From positions 9,853,050 to 9,917,049 of the forward strand of contig NC_049993.1 in assembly GCF_000003815.2 (NCBI RefSeq): DNA of 64,000 nt, written 5' to 3'. Shown here piece by piece: positions 42,001 to 51,527 of this stretch (position 1 is its first letter; every line of letters begins with the position of its first letter). A program made the translations under genes and the position numbers. The DNA comes from Branchiostoma floridae. Taxonomy: Eukaryota > Chordata > Leptocardii > Amphioxiformes > Branchiostomatidae. Below the pieces are notes generated by a model that was given only the letters and a program-made list of their open reading frames with translations, was not told the origin of the DNA and made no database searches.

Positions 42001-43985
42001 TAGTTACCTTTTAGCATTACAACTATCCCTAGTACACCTTTATTTGTGTGGTAACCTATATCTGTTGTTTTTGAAAATAGGCTATTTAGGGATAATCCGA
42101 TATCAACTCAATAACGTTAGATGGTAGTTTCAAATTGCAACATTTTCAATACTTCTTTTGGGAAATATTGTAGTCAAGAATGTCAATTGATATCCTATTG
42201 TCCATTGACTTAATATCCCTAAATACCAAGTTTATACTACTGACAAAGGACTTTGTCCGGTCACATAAACTCTGATAAAGATGTGGTTGTAGTCTACTAC
42301 ATGTAAGTAAACCTTAAAGGGACATAATGTAAAAAAGAAAGTCACTGTTTTCAGCCATTTTTCTACATTATGAGTTGAGTCTACCTTATGACAGTGCACA
42401 GCAATATTTACAACGTATGGATACGACTTTGTTGAGCCGTGAGGATGTCTTGAAATATGTGCACTTCCCTCCGCCGCTTGAGTTGTCCGCCATTTTATCC
42501 AACTCTCCGACGAACCAAAGTGCGCCTTAGAACGCGTTCGGTGGTTCGCTCGAATCGTTACTGAAGTTTGTTGAAAGTCCCCGCGAAGCTCCGAGGATCT
42601 GCGACCGTAACGGTCGATTCGGAAATCTACGGCCGGCTTACTTCCGGTAGGCTACCCGGAAGTAAGTGAATTTGGTCGTGGCTTACTTTGGCGTTGTTAA
42701 TTAGTGCTAGAAATGTGATAGAATGACGCAGATAAGTTGGAAATAAGTTACAAATGTCAATATGACTGGAGATTTTAAAGTTCAGAACATTTGAAATTTT
42801 GGCGCCAAATTTCTACAATATGTCCCTTTAAGGAATCGTACTTACAAGGTCATTTCCCTCTGGAAGTCGTTGTGGACGTCCATGTCCCTGGCCGTGGTGC
42901 CCTTGGCAGCCTCGATGTTAGCGACCTCCACCATAGCGCCGGGCATGGGCGCGGGATCCGTGGTGACGTCCAGACGCTCCAGCCAGTCGAGGTCCTGTCG
43001 GAAGTCCGCAAGCTTCTGCTTCAGACCAGCCTGAAATTTGAAAGTATTAATGAAACACTCACCTGTGGTAAAGCAAAGTTGTCTATTATTACATATATAA
43101 TAGTTTTACCTTCTTTCTAAACAATAAGCAAGTAAAACATTGTTTTGGGCTTGTGTACATGTGCGTGTGTGTGAGAGTGCGAGAGATTGTGTGTGACTGT
43201 GTGTTTGTTGTTTGAATCTTTCATGAAAGTTTAAATCGACCTGCAGGCCACTTTTCATTGAGTCCATGAGGGAAGAGGCAAGGGTCAGTGTATGTGTGTG
43301 TGAGAGAGTGTGTGTGTCTGTGTGTCACTGAATATGCGTGTGTGCATGTCTGTGTGTGTACCTGAGTGAGCGGCTGAAGCATATAAATCAATATTGTTGC
43401 TAACCAGGGTAATATTGTTTACTAACTTGGTTAATGATTTTGCTAACCAGGCTTATGTTAACCAGTTAACCATGTTAATGATGTTGTTAAGGTTGTTGCT
43501 AATCAGGTTAATGGTTTTGCTAACTAGGTTAATGTTGTTAACGTTAACTCACCACATCGTTGATGGGTTTTCTCTCCCCTGAGAGCTCTATGTTAAGACC
43601 AGGTTTCAGGAGTCCCGACTTGTACGCCTCCATCAACTGAAACAACGCAAAGGTGGCATCCATTGGCATAAAATATATGTTGTAACAATGCTGAAATTGT
43701 GATCGCATGGAAACGTGTTGAACTTGGTTACTTTTTATGCGTCCAAACAAACTCACGTGTGATGCAAGCTCCCACATGTGTGCTGCCCCCCTCCCCATTC
43801 ATGGTTTGGCGAGCCACTTTTTAAAAATCTGACAGGGATTTTACCAAGTAAAACCACGTGATATTGACTGCATACTGTTATTCACGAAATCTATCATATA
43901 TCCATTTCCTTACCTCCTTGTCGGAGTCGTCAGACCCCGAAAAACTTTCCACGCTTTCCGCATCCGAATCTACGGCGGCAGCCAT
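39070..43985 (-). CDS. EBNA1BP2: EBNA1-binding protein 2 / rRNA-processing protein EBP2
   Basis: EBP2 is a nucleolar protein required for pre-rRNA processing and 60S subunit assembly. Eight coding exons on the - strand: 43985-43914, 43636-43553, 43030-42846, 41658-41535, 41070-40905, 40483-40408, 39862-39721, 39141-39070. They join without a break to 307 codons including stop (306 residues, the length I recall for the human protein). The start is MAAAVDSDAESVESF, an acidic N-terminus. Family signatures follow: GLNIELSGERKPINDV, FYRQAQAAVISALPRLQKLG, RPEDYFAEMAKSDVHM, VREMRKYGKQVQQEVLLKRQ, KQKKFGFGGQKKRSKWN and a Lys/Arg/Gly-rich tail (RPGKNRRQKMKGGKRR). It converges with SPEF2 and diverges from the FAM120B-like gene. 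A TTAA-flanked MITE sits 14 bases past the donor of exon 3. Confidence 0.95.
39463..39680. mobile_element. TTCGCGG-type MITE in EBNA1BP2 intron 7
   Basis: It runs from TACTGTAAAATTTAATACAG to AACTTAAATGCATTTACAGTA, with the internal GTTCGCGGTGGATTAATG block. It ends about 40 bases from exon 7's donor side (exon 7 ends at 39721). Confidence 0.88.
40202..40364. mobile_element. MITE with TACAGTAGAAGCC ends, long copy
   Basis: It begins TACTGTTGAAGCCAGTTAAT and ends ATTAAGCGGCTTCTACTGTA, an inverted pair with a few mismatches. GCACAACGCATAATCGCAC lies inside. The short relative is at 17444-17508. It lies in EBNA1BP2 intron 6. Confidence 0.72.
42029..42300. mobile_element. Decayed CTAGTTCACC-type MITE
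   Basis: It has CTAGTACACCTTTATTTGTG, then GTAACCTATATCTGTTG and GGCTATTTAGGGATAA, and toward the right TTGACTTAATATCCCTAAAT. The right terminal end is weak. It abuts the TTAA element that follows. Confidence 0.5.
42314..42831. mobile_element. TTAA-flanked MITE, family 1, copy 2
   Basis: Begins TTAAAGGGACATAATGTA and ends TATGTCCCTTTAA; it aligns throughout with the copy at 1262-1751. It carries an extra palindrome near 42645-42675 (ACTTCCGGTAG...CTACCCGGAAGT) that copy 1 lacks. In EBNA1BP2 intron 3, it ends only 14 bases from the exon 3 border at 42846, leaving the GT donor intact. Confidence 0.85.
43130..43550. repeat. GT-rich tract and GGTTAATG-type tandem repeat
   Basis: Part 43140-43370 is rich in GTGTGT and GAGAG. 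Part 43395-43550 is an imperfect tandem of words such as GCTAACCAGGTTAATG and TTGTTAAC with a period of about 20-24 bases. All lies in EBNA1BP2 intron 2. Confidence 0.7.
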
Positions 43986-44591
43986 TTTAAGATTGCTTAG
44001 TGGTACAAAAGCGCCACTTAGCGATTTAAATCAAGCTTGCATTGCTAAATTATGCACAGCATTGGAGCGCCCCCTATTGATATCTGTAATAAGTGCAGGG
44101 TCAATGTCCGAGTCAGACATGTGAGTTCGCATCGCATCGTTCCCATTCTTTCTGTCTTTCTTTCCAGATCTCTGTTTAGGATAAATACGTCCGGCTGCGA
44201 AACTCTTACTATATATGTATTACCTGCTTTTTTAAACAACACTAGTTCAATTGTCTTGCTGGAACCTGAATGAACGGATAAAAAGAATGTAACGTTATAG
44301 ATTGGGAGGGGGAGGGGCCAGTCTGTTTAAACGTTGATAGTGTACGAAATATCATAACAAAAGGCATTCTTTTTTTTTTTGACAACAGACTGTTATGCCC
44401 TGGTGGAACAGGTTACCAGGAATAAGTATATGGAACATCACCCCGTCTTGTACAACTATAAATCATTGGGCACCCAACACAAACCCAACATGGCAGTTTG
44501 TTGAAGGAGACTCCTACCCAAGCCACAGCGGACTTAGTATAACTATAAGCAACCTAAATATTCTGCTCTAATCTACTCTATTCAAGACACC
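43986..44591. promoter_or_regulatory. Divergent promoter region EBNA1BP2 / FAM120B-like
   Basis: The two start codons face away from each other across 606 bases, so promoters and 5' untranslated leaders of both genes must lie here unless there are further non-coding exons. No TATA box at a convincing position and no coding frame of note were seen. Confidence 0.5.
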
Positions 44592-47500
44592 ATGGGAGTC
44601 AAGGGACTGCAAACGTATGTAGAGAAGAACTGTCCCCATGCCTGTGAAAAGGTCGATCTTAGAAGACTTGCACAGGACTACCGAGAAAATCACGGGAAAA
44701 CGCCTGTGCTTGTTGTGGATGGCCTGAGCTGTGTACGGGACCACTTCTACCATGGTGGTCTCCCCTGGGTGTACGGTGGACAGTGGCAGGAGTTCCTAAC
44801 CTCGCTGCAAAACTTTGTACAGGACTTCCAATCAGCTGGGATCGAAGTTGTGTTCATCTTCGACGGCGTTGTTGAGAAATCGAAGCGACCTGTGTGGATC
44901 TCCCGAAGGAAAAGTGAGCTTAAGACAGTGAAGAAAATCTTCCAGCACATCAGAACAACCAAGAGGGAGCCAAATCGGAGACTTCTTTGCCTTCCACCAG
45001 GTACGGGGATGTTTGCTGGGCTCGGACTCAAGAGTCTTGGTATCCGTGTCTACCACTCTTTGGTCGAGGCTGATCGAGAGATTGCAGAGTTCGCTGTCTC
45101 CGAAGACTGTTTCGGAATCCTGAGCCAAGACAGCGACTTTCTGATCTACGACATGGGTGCTGCGTCTTATTTCTCTGCTCAAAGTCTCAAGAGGCGGAAA
45201 GGTGGCTTTACAACTGTGAGGTACCGTGCTGATGAGCTCTGCGATCACCTTGGCCTCGAGCGTTCCGACCTCCCTCTTCTCTCATGCTTGCTTGGCAATG
45301 ACGTCATTCCACACACCAAGCTGGAAAACTTTCATTCTAGAGCAGCACGAGGTTCACAGCTCATTCCAGCTCTCGCCAAATTTATAAATGACCTGCCTCC
45401 GGACATCACAGTTCCCGACATTGCTCGTAGAGTTTTCTCTTCTCCAGGTAATATACAGCAGTTCGTACAGGGTATGCTGTCCTACGTTTTGCCTGGCCAA
45501 ACTACAAAATGGCCCATGCCTGTGTCAATGTTGACTAATGTAGTGCCATCACTTCAAGAAGCACCATCAAATGAAGAAAAAGGCAAGACTACCAAGGGAC
45601 ACAGTCCTGTCAGACATGTGAAACCTGATATCGATGCCGAAATTCTTCGAGAAGCCAAACGAAGACACCAGAATACAGAGAACATTAAAGGTACATGAGA
45701 CAAAACAGTTTTCATTGGTCAATGTCATCAGATTTTCATTGAGTCATGGATATGTCTTCAATTCTGATTGGTCATTTGATTAATTATATGTCCTCATTTC
45801 TGATTGGTCATTAACTGTTCTCTGTTCTGATTGGTCAAAACTACCAAATGCTGGCATATGTTCTCAATTCTGATTGGTTATCACATTTACCCCGGTATCC
45901 TGTTGCTTTAATTTTTTCACCTTCAGCAATCTATGAGATCCTGACAGTGGCAGAGGGAGACAGTGGAGTTTACCTGGAGGAGGAAGACAGTGGCATCCCT
46001 CCCGCCTCCATATTCTACAAGTCCATTAGGGAGAAGCTACACGGGGTCCTGTACGGGGTGGGGGTGCGACCGTTAGATGGAACAGCCCCAGGAGTTGACC
46101 AGTGCAGCAGGCAACTGTCGAGGCTTACGATTGGTGAAGAAGAGATTGTTGTTGGACGTAACGCTGCCAAGGATTGGTCGGCCCACCCTGGCGCTACGCT
46201 GAAAGAACCCGACATCATCCTGGCTAAACCTCTGGATATGCCAGGTAAAAATAATGTCTTTTTACTTATTATTTTATTGGTTTGGCTCAGTTCAACAGTC
46301 ACAGCGAGGGCTGCCCAACTAGCCAGTCGGCTAGCCCTGCTGACAGAGACAAAGACACATGACATGAGGGTGTTTTAGATTGGGGGAATTAGACAGTGGC
46401 AGTCTTGGTTACGGTTTAGGCATAGGGAGCGGGCTCTGATGTGTGCCAACAGACAGAAAAATTATTTATTTCATTCAAATTCTATCACCTACATGCACAT
46501 GACCGAGGGACTACTAGTAACACGTATCTTTATAGGACAGAAGCTGCTGAGAATAGGATCTGTCCTTAGTGCTGAATGTGCCTCCAACATTGTTGCTGTT
46601 GTTGTCTGTCTAGAAGACAATGGTAGGCAGACAGTTATTACCGTCTGCCTGGCCTGCACGTGACTTTTTAAGGTGAAGGAGGGATGTGCACGTCCTTCTC
46701 CACCCTCTCGTCTACTGGTGCACTAAGTTTCACAGAGACAGAATTGCATACCACTTGTAACTTGTAAGACTGCCCCAGCAGATTCAGGCTTGTTATTTGG
46801 CATTTCTGTCTCCTAGGAGGACTTCTGACAAGGGGTTCCTCGTACCCCTGACTCGTGTATGGCAGGTGCATCATGCCCGAACATGCCCCTAAGACCTACC
46901 ACTGCCGCAAAGGCCTGTCACTGCAACTAGCTGCAGCTAGGTACTTCAGCTAGGTACATACATGTGTATCTATCCACCATCATTTCATTCATTTTCCTAT
47001 ATGTTAAAACACACCATGCACATTATGCACTCTTAAGCCATGAACATGTAACGCAGTTAGTTAATGCAGTGTCTTTCAGAAGTGCAATGCATCTGTTGTT
47101 CCCTAGGGGGCACTCCTACACTGGAGGAGCTGTGGTTTGGCCCGGGTGTGAGGAATGTCGCTCTGCGATGGAGGGCCTTCATGTCCGGCATGTCCTGCTC
47201 TATACCAACAGACAGACAAAAGACCATCCCTAGGAACCTCAAGGTACGTTAAGTGTGTTTTGTCCAAGTGTTACAAAGTTTACTTATTCTTTAAACAAAA
47301 GGTATTACAAGAAATTTTAAGGTAAAGGTTCTATAGTCTTTTTGAGACCGTAAGGGCAGTGGGCTGTTATTCACTGTGTCTTGGGTACAGTATTGGGAGG
47401 CCGAGCCCATCCCTCTCCTTCCACAGTCTTTTATTTCCACGCTCGAAGTCAGGTACCCATTTTTACACCTGGGTGGAGGAATGTAAGGTGGAATGATCCA

Positions 47501-50227
47501 TTTGTGAAACAACTAGCCAGGAATGCCAGGAATCGAAAATGTGACTTCTCAGTGTCAGCTAATCTAGCCACTAGAGAAGACCTAGGCAGATGTAGCAGTC
47601 TTTTTTTAGACTAAAGTTAACAGGCTGGCAGCCAGACTAGATTCAAAACAGTTGTTCACATTTTATGTTTTTCCACAGGTCCTTGTAGTTGTCCTACACT
47701 ACATGGTGAGACAGAGTGTGCTGGAGGACTGGGAGGTGGATGCCTTCCTTATACAGGCTCTACTCTGCAACGACTGGTACAAAATCAGGAGAAGGAATGT
47801 AAGTCATGGTCACTTACCGCGGGTACTTTTGTATGTATGGATTGGTTTTTGTGATAGGAGAGAAAAGAAGGCTTTTACGAGTGTTTGAGGTCACAATTGA
47901 AACAAATCTATAGTACGGAAATAATACAATGAAAGGTGGAATTCATAGTGTCATGATTTGAACCCTGAACCTTGAACAGGGACATCTAGCGATGCCAACT
48001 TGGGGAACAATGGGTTCTTCATCATCACTTGGCCCTGTCCTCCATCAATGAACAATGTTCTGCTGCGATTATGTCCCTGAGTTCAGCATCCCTTTTTAAG
48101 TTGTTCATGAAGGCTGTGCCTTTTCTGCCCCTTTCCTCCCTCCCCTGTCATGTCTGTCATGATTCGGCAGACTCCTTTCCCCTCCCATGGCCGTCGGGCG
48201 ATCCATCCTGCGGTCGGGCTTGTACCTCGGGTGATACCGGATACACCGTGTTGTATTCTATACATGTATGTATGGTACATTTTCTTTCCCATTCCAACAG
48301 GTTCCGGTGTACCCGCGAGCGGTGCAGCTGGCAGCCTTATTCGTGAAGGGCCTTGCTGTTGCCATAGCGATGAACTGCGCGTGTGGCTGGCCCCTCCCCA
48401 CGGAGTCGTGCCTCCCATGGTGGTTCTTTGACGGGAAGTTTTTCCTCCATGTCTACCTCCAGGCCAGGAGTGGGACCGGCGCCTGGGATCTGTGTGGAAG
48501 AAGTGTGAGATATGGATTTCTTTTACATAATGCCAGTTCACCTTTATTGTCAGGATAACCTATGTTATTTTTTATTGTTTGATCTTTAGTGATATCAAGT
48601 TGACGGACAGTGACTTCAAATATTTTGAAACTACATTGTACTTTAAGTGACTTGTATTCCAATTTGAAACCACCTTCCGTCGACTTGATATCCCTAGATA
48701 CCCCATTTCGAAATACAACAGGACTGGTATAGGTTACCCTGTGGATACAGGTGAACCAGCGTTGCATGCATTGTTTGATATAAGATGATTAATGGAAGTA
48801 ACAAACAAATGAAAAAGTAGGGGTTATGTGAGGAATTACCATAATGGTGCCAGAAACTGCTCTTTTAGTGATAATTGACAATAATTGTGTTATGGATGGA
48901 TGTGTTATCAGATGACAGTAAATGGTTCATAAATACATGAGACTTCTTTCATATTAGTTATTTTTTTATTCTTTTACGTTATATATCATTAAGACTAGGG
49001 CTGGGTACCAGTACAGAAAATTCAGGTCTAGGTCCGGTTCAGGTCCAGAGGATCAGGTACAGGTCCGGACCTGAACCTGGACCTGATTCAGTATGTGAAA
49101 CCTTGTGAATGGACGATACTCAAAACAATGGTCCATTTTGTTACAAAGAAAGTAACCGACTCCCACTGGCGTTTTAAAATCCTACAAGGCTAACTGCATC
49201 TGTACGATTGATTGTAAAACTAGGTAGAAATGACAATAGACTCTACTCTTCTTTGCCCTTGTTATTTTCCCCGACCCAAAAACGTGTGAATGCCTGATGA
49301 TACAATCTATTCATTTTCCAAATAGGTCCAACATCCGGTCCACCAGATTTTTTCAGGTCCGTTTTTCTGGACTGGTCCAATAAGAAAAACCGGTTTTGTA
49401 CCGGTACACCGTACCGTTACCCAGCCCTAATTAAGACACTTGTTGACATGATCTACTTTCCCCAGGAGTCTAGATGGCAGCTGTTCCAGCTACTGAAGGG
49501 ATGTGTGTCATGTGGGCAGCCGAGGGAGATCAGGATACAATCTGGTGAAACAAACGATAGCTTCCAGTCACAAGGTTCAACAACTTTTCATCAATCAGGT
49601 AACAAAGCACAAAATCGGGCTAGTACACCACAGGAACAGTCCACTAGGCCTGTGTCTGTGGAATCATTTGAGTCTGGGAGGCAGTCTGGCAAAACACATC
49701 ATCACAGCCAATCACAAACTCCAACAGGTTATCAACAATCAGGTAACAGAACACAAAAGTGGGCTAATAGACCACAGGAAGAGTCCACTAGGCCAGTGTC
49801 TGTGGGAACATTTGACTGTGTGTCTAGTTATGGAGGATCATTTGAGTTTTGGAGGCAATCTGGCAAAATGCATCAACGCAGCCAGCCACAAACTCCAATA
49901 ACTTTTCAACATCCTGGTAATAGAAGTTCACAGAAACAGGCTACCAGGCCTGTGTCTAAGGGAACATTTGACTGTGTGTCTAGTTATGGAGGATCAGGTG
50001 AGCCTGGAAAGCAATCTGAAGGAACAAACCATTGTAGCCAATCAGCAGGCTTTCAACAGTCAGGTAACAGAACAAAGCAGTATCTTTCTAAATCTAAGGA
50101 AACATTTGATGGGGATGCCAAACCAAAGGACTTGTCATCAGAGCAAGGCATGAAGAAGAAGAAGCATAACAGAAGAAGGAAGAAAGGGAATGAAGCCATT
50201 GCCAAACCATCTTTAGAAACAGTCTAG
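44592..50227 (+). CDS. FAM120B: FAM120B-like, constitutive coactivator of PPAR-gamma family
   Basis: The family (FAM120A/B/C) has an N-terminal XPG/asteroid-type PIN-like nuclease fold; vertebrate FAM120B is described as a constitutive PPAR-gamma coactivator and FAM120A as an RNA-binding scaffold. Six coding exons: 44592-45690, 45927-46244, 47107-47243, 47679-47798, 48301-48504, 49466-50227, one frame of 880 codons with stop. Exon 1 starts MGVKGLQTYVEKNCPH, the conserved N-terminus, with FEN-like acidic positions D43 (VVDG), D91 (FIFDG), E159/D161 (VEADREIA), D180/D182 (SQDSDFLIYD) and D237 (LLGND). Catalysis is not assured. Exons 3-5 give the conserved RWRAFMSGMSC, MVRQSVLEDWEVDAFLIQAL and PWWFFDGKFF segments. 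The last exon encodes a Gln/Ser/Thr-rich tail of about four diverged repeats ending in a Lys/Arg-rich patch (MKKKKHNRRRKKGNE). FAM120B rather than A/C is my best reading; it could be the single pre-duplication orthologue. Confidence 0.88.
45711..45885 (+). repeat. Five spaced TGATTGGTC (inverted CCAAT) words
   Basis: ATTGGTCAA / CTGATTGGTCAT words recur at about 45714, 45766, 45798, 45826 and 45869, within an imperfect ~30-50 base tandem (TTCTGATTGGT preceded by TATGT or TCTCAAT). It lies at the start of FAM120B-like intron 1. ATTGG is the reverse complement of a CCAAT box. Confidence 0.7.
46255..46400. repeat. Dispersed repeat in FAM120B-like intron 2
   Basis: TTTATTGGTTTGGCTCAGTT and GGGCTGCCCAACTAGCC match words of the repeat at 30320-30660, in the same order but closer together. 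Confidence 0.5.
47325..47600. repeat. Possible SINE/dispersed repeat in FAM120B-like intron 3
   Basis: AGTCAGGTACCCATTTTTAC, CACCTGGGTGGAG and AGCCAGGAATGCCAGGAATC resemble words at 37140-37165 and 37990-38045 (GTCAGGTACCTATTTACA, AGCCAGGAATACCAGGAGTC). The match suggests a shared repeat. Its family and borders are unknown to me. Confidence 0.4.
48531..48762. mobile_element. CTAGTTCACCTTTATC-type MITE in FAM120B-like intron 5
   Basis: It begins TGCCAGTTCACCTTTATTGT and ends CAGGTGAACCAGCGTT. The inner GATATCAAGTTGACGGACAG and CCGTCGACTTGATATCCCTA form an inverted pair. It begins 27 bases after the donor at 48505. Confidence 0.78.
48996..49429. mobile_element. hAT-like MITE, copy 1, with 8-bp target duplication
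   Basis: The element starts TAGGGCTGGGTACC and ends with the inverted ACCCAGCCCTA. It is flanked on both sides by the identical 8-mer ATTAAGAC (48988-48995 and 49430-49437). Eight-base duplications and short ends of this kind are typical of hAT transposons. The interior has clustered CAGGTCCAGGTCCGG words. It is 434 bases long and ends 36 bases before the last FAM120B-like exon. Confidence 0.9.
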
Positions 50228-51279
50228 TAGTGAAAACTGCCCAAGACTGCCCAACCTGGAAGGGCTCATAAAATCTGGTCTATCATTTGACAGTCACTCA
50301 TACCGACAGGATTCTTAGTGCCTGTGTCAATGGAAAAATTATCTAAGAGACCATCAAAAAGTGGTCACAATGGCCATGTACACCAGTACAGGTTTGACTC
50401 GGTATATCAATGGCCAGGTGATGCTTATGTAGAGGTGGTCACTGGTACAGGTTTGAATGTACACACAGTTACAAAGACCATGGAACCAACACAGTATTTT
50501 GAACCACACTTTATTGTGTCGTACAGTATATGCAACGCACATGCAGCATATATACATTCACTGAGTGTATGGCTAAAAGACTATAAAATGGCATTAATTC
50601 TGTTGTTTGCAGAATGGTAATAATGCAATATAAATCTGCAATATCGATACATGAATTGTTTCTTGTGCAAAATGCCATGATTGTTCGGTTCGGTTCTGAG
50701 TGCAATATAACAACTCGACTACAGTAAGATGTGTTAGCTTGATTGGCACTTGCCATCTTGATGATAAAATTGTGGATTTTTATGTACATTTAAGAATGTC
50801 TAAAGGCACCTGACTTCCACCTAAATCATAGCAGCCTATACAGTTTCACATAAACTCAAGTATCATTTTCTTCCAAGGAAAGTACTGACATTGTAGATTC
50901 CCAAGAAACATACTGAGTCTGGTATTACAATTTGCTTGATTTCCATTTTCCACCACCAAAATATTCTGACGAGTTTTACATAGTTTTTGGATCAATTTTG
51001 ACATTGAAATACGAACTACATGACTTTTGTATCTTTCAGTAAGATAACAAAAAGTTGAGAAGATTACAAAACAGTTCACAGCTGCGTGAGTCATTTGATT
51101 CTCCACTTCATCATTTGTATAATTATACACATGTAGTATAAATACATACATTTTTAAGTACTTTGGCATCCATTTAAAAGAATTCTTGTCTGTCATGTCC
51201 CTGCATAATTTCTACTGTACTATTAGTTGTGTTACAAAGCTAGATCTAGTCTGATTGTATCAACCGTCTATACTGTAAT
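50228..51279. other. Convergent 3' region, FAM120B-like / CFAP144
   Basis: No coding exon seen. At 50350-50460 lie pieces of the TACAGTCAAACC-type element (ACAGGTTTGACTCGG, ACAGGTTTGAATGTA). On the - strand an AATAAA lies at 50509-50514 (TTTATT on +), a possible distant polyadenylation signal for CFAP144. No clear + strand signal for the FAM120B-like gene was found. Confidence 0.5.
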
Positions 51280-51500
51280 GCTAGTTCACCTTTATCCATG
51301 GGGTTAAACCAGTATAGCAATAGCCATTGTTTTTGAAAATATCAAGTCGACAGACAGTTGTTGGAAATATAATGTTCTGATGTTTGAAAATATTGCAGTT
51401 TCTTATAGAAACAGACATAGGTTCCCCCCAATAATTGAAAATACTGCAGTTTGATATAACGACGGATACAGGCTACCCCACTGATAAAGATGCACTAGCG
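51280..51500. mobile_element. CTAGTTCACCTTTATC-type MITE, probably in CFAP144 3' UTR
   Basis: It begins GCTAGTTCACCTTTATCCAT and ends ATAAAGATGCACTAGCG. It lies 28 bases downstream of the CFAP144 stop codon, so it is likely transcribed as part of the 3' untranslated region. Confidence 0.75.
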
Positions 51501-51527
51501 TTACAAAGCTAGTCAGACTGTCCTTCT

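Noticed and set aside
43130-43560. CRISPR-like spaced repeats
   Set aside because: The repeats are imperfect, short-period and lack unique spacers; this is an animal minisatellite in an intron.
48083-48541. A 152-codon - strand frame
   Set aside because: It is the antisense shadow of FAM120B-like exon 5 and intron 4.
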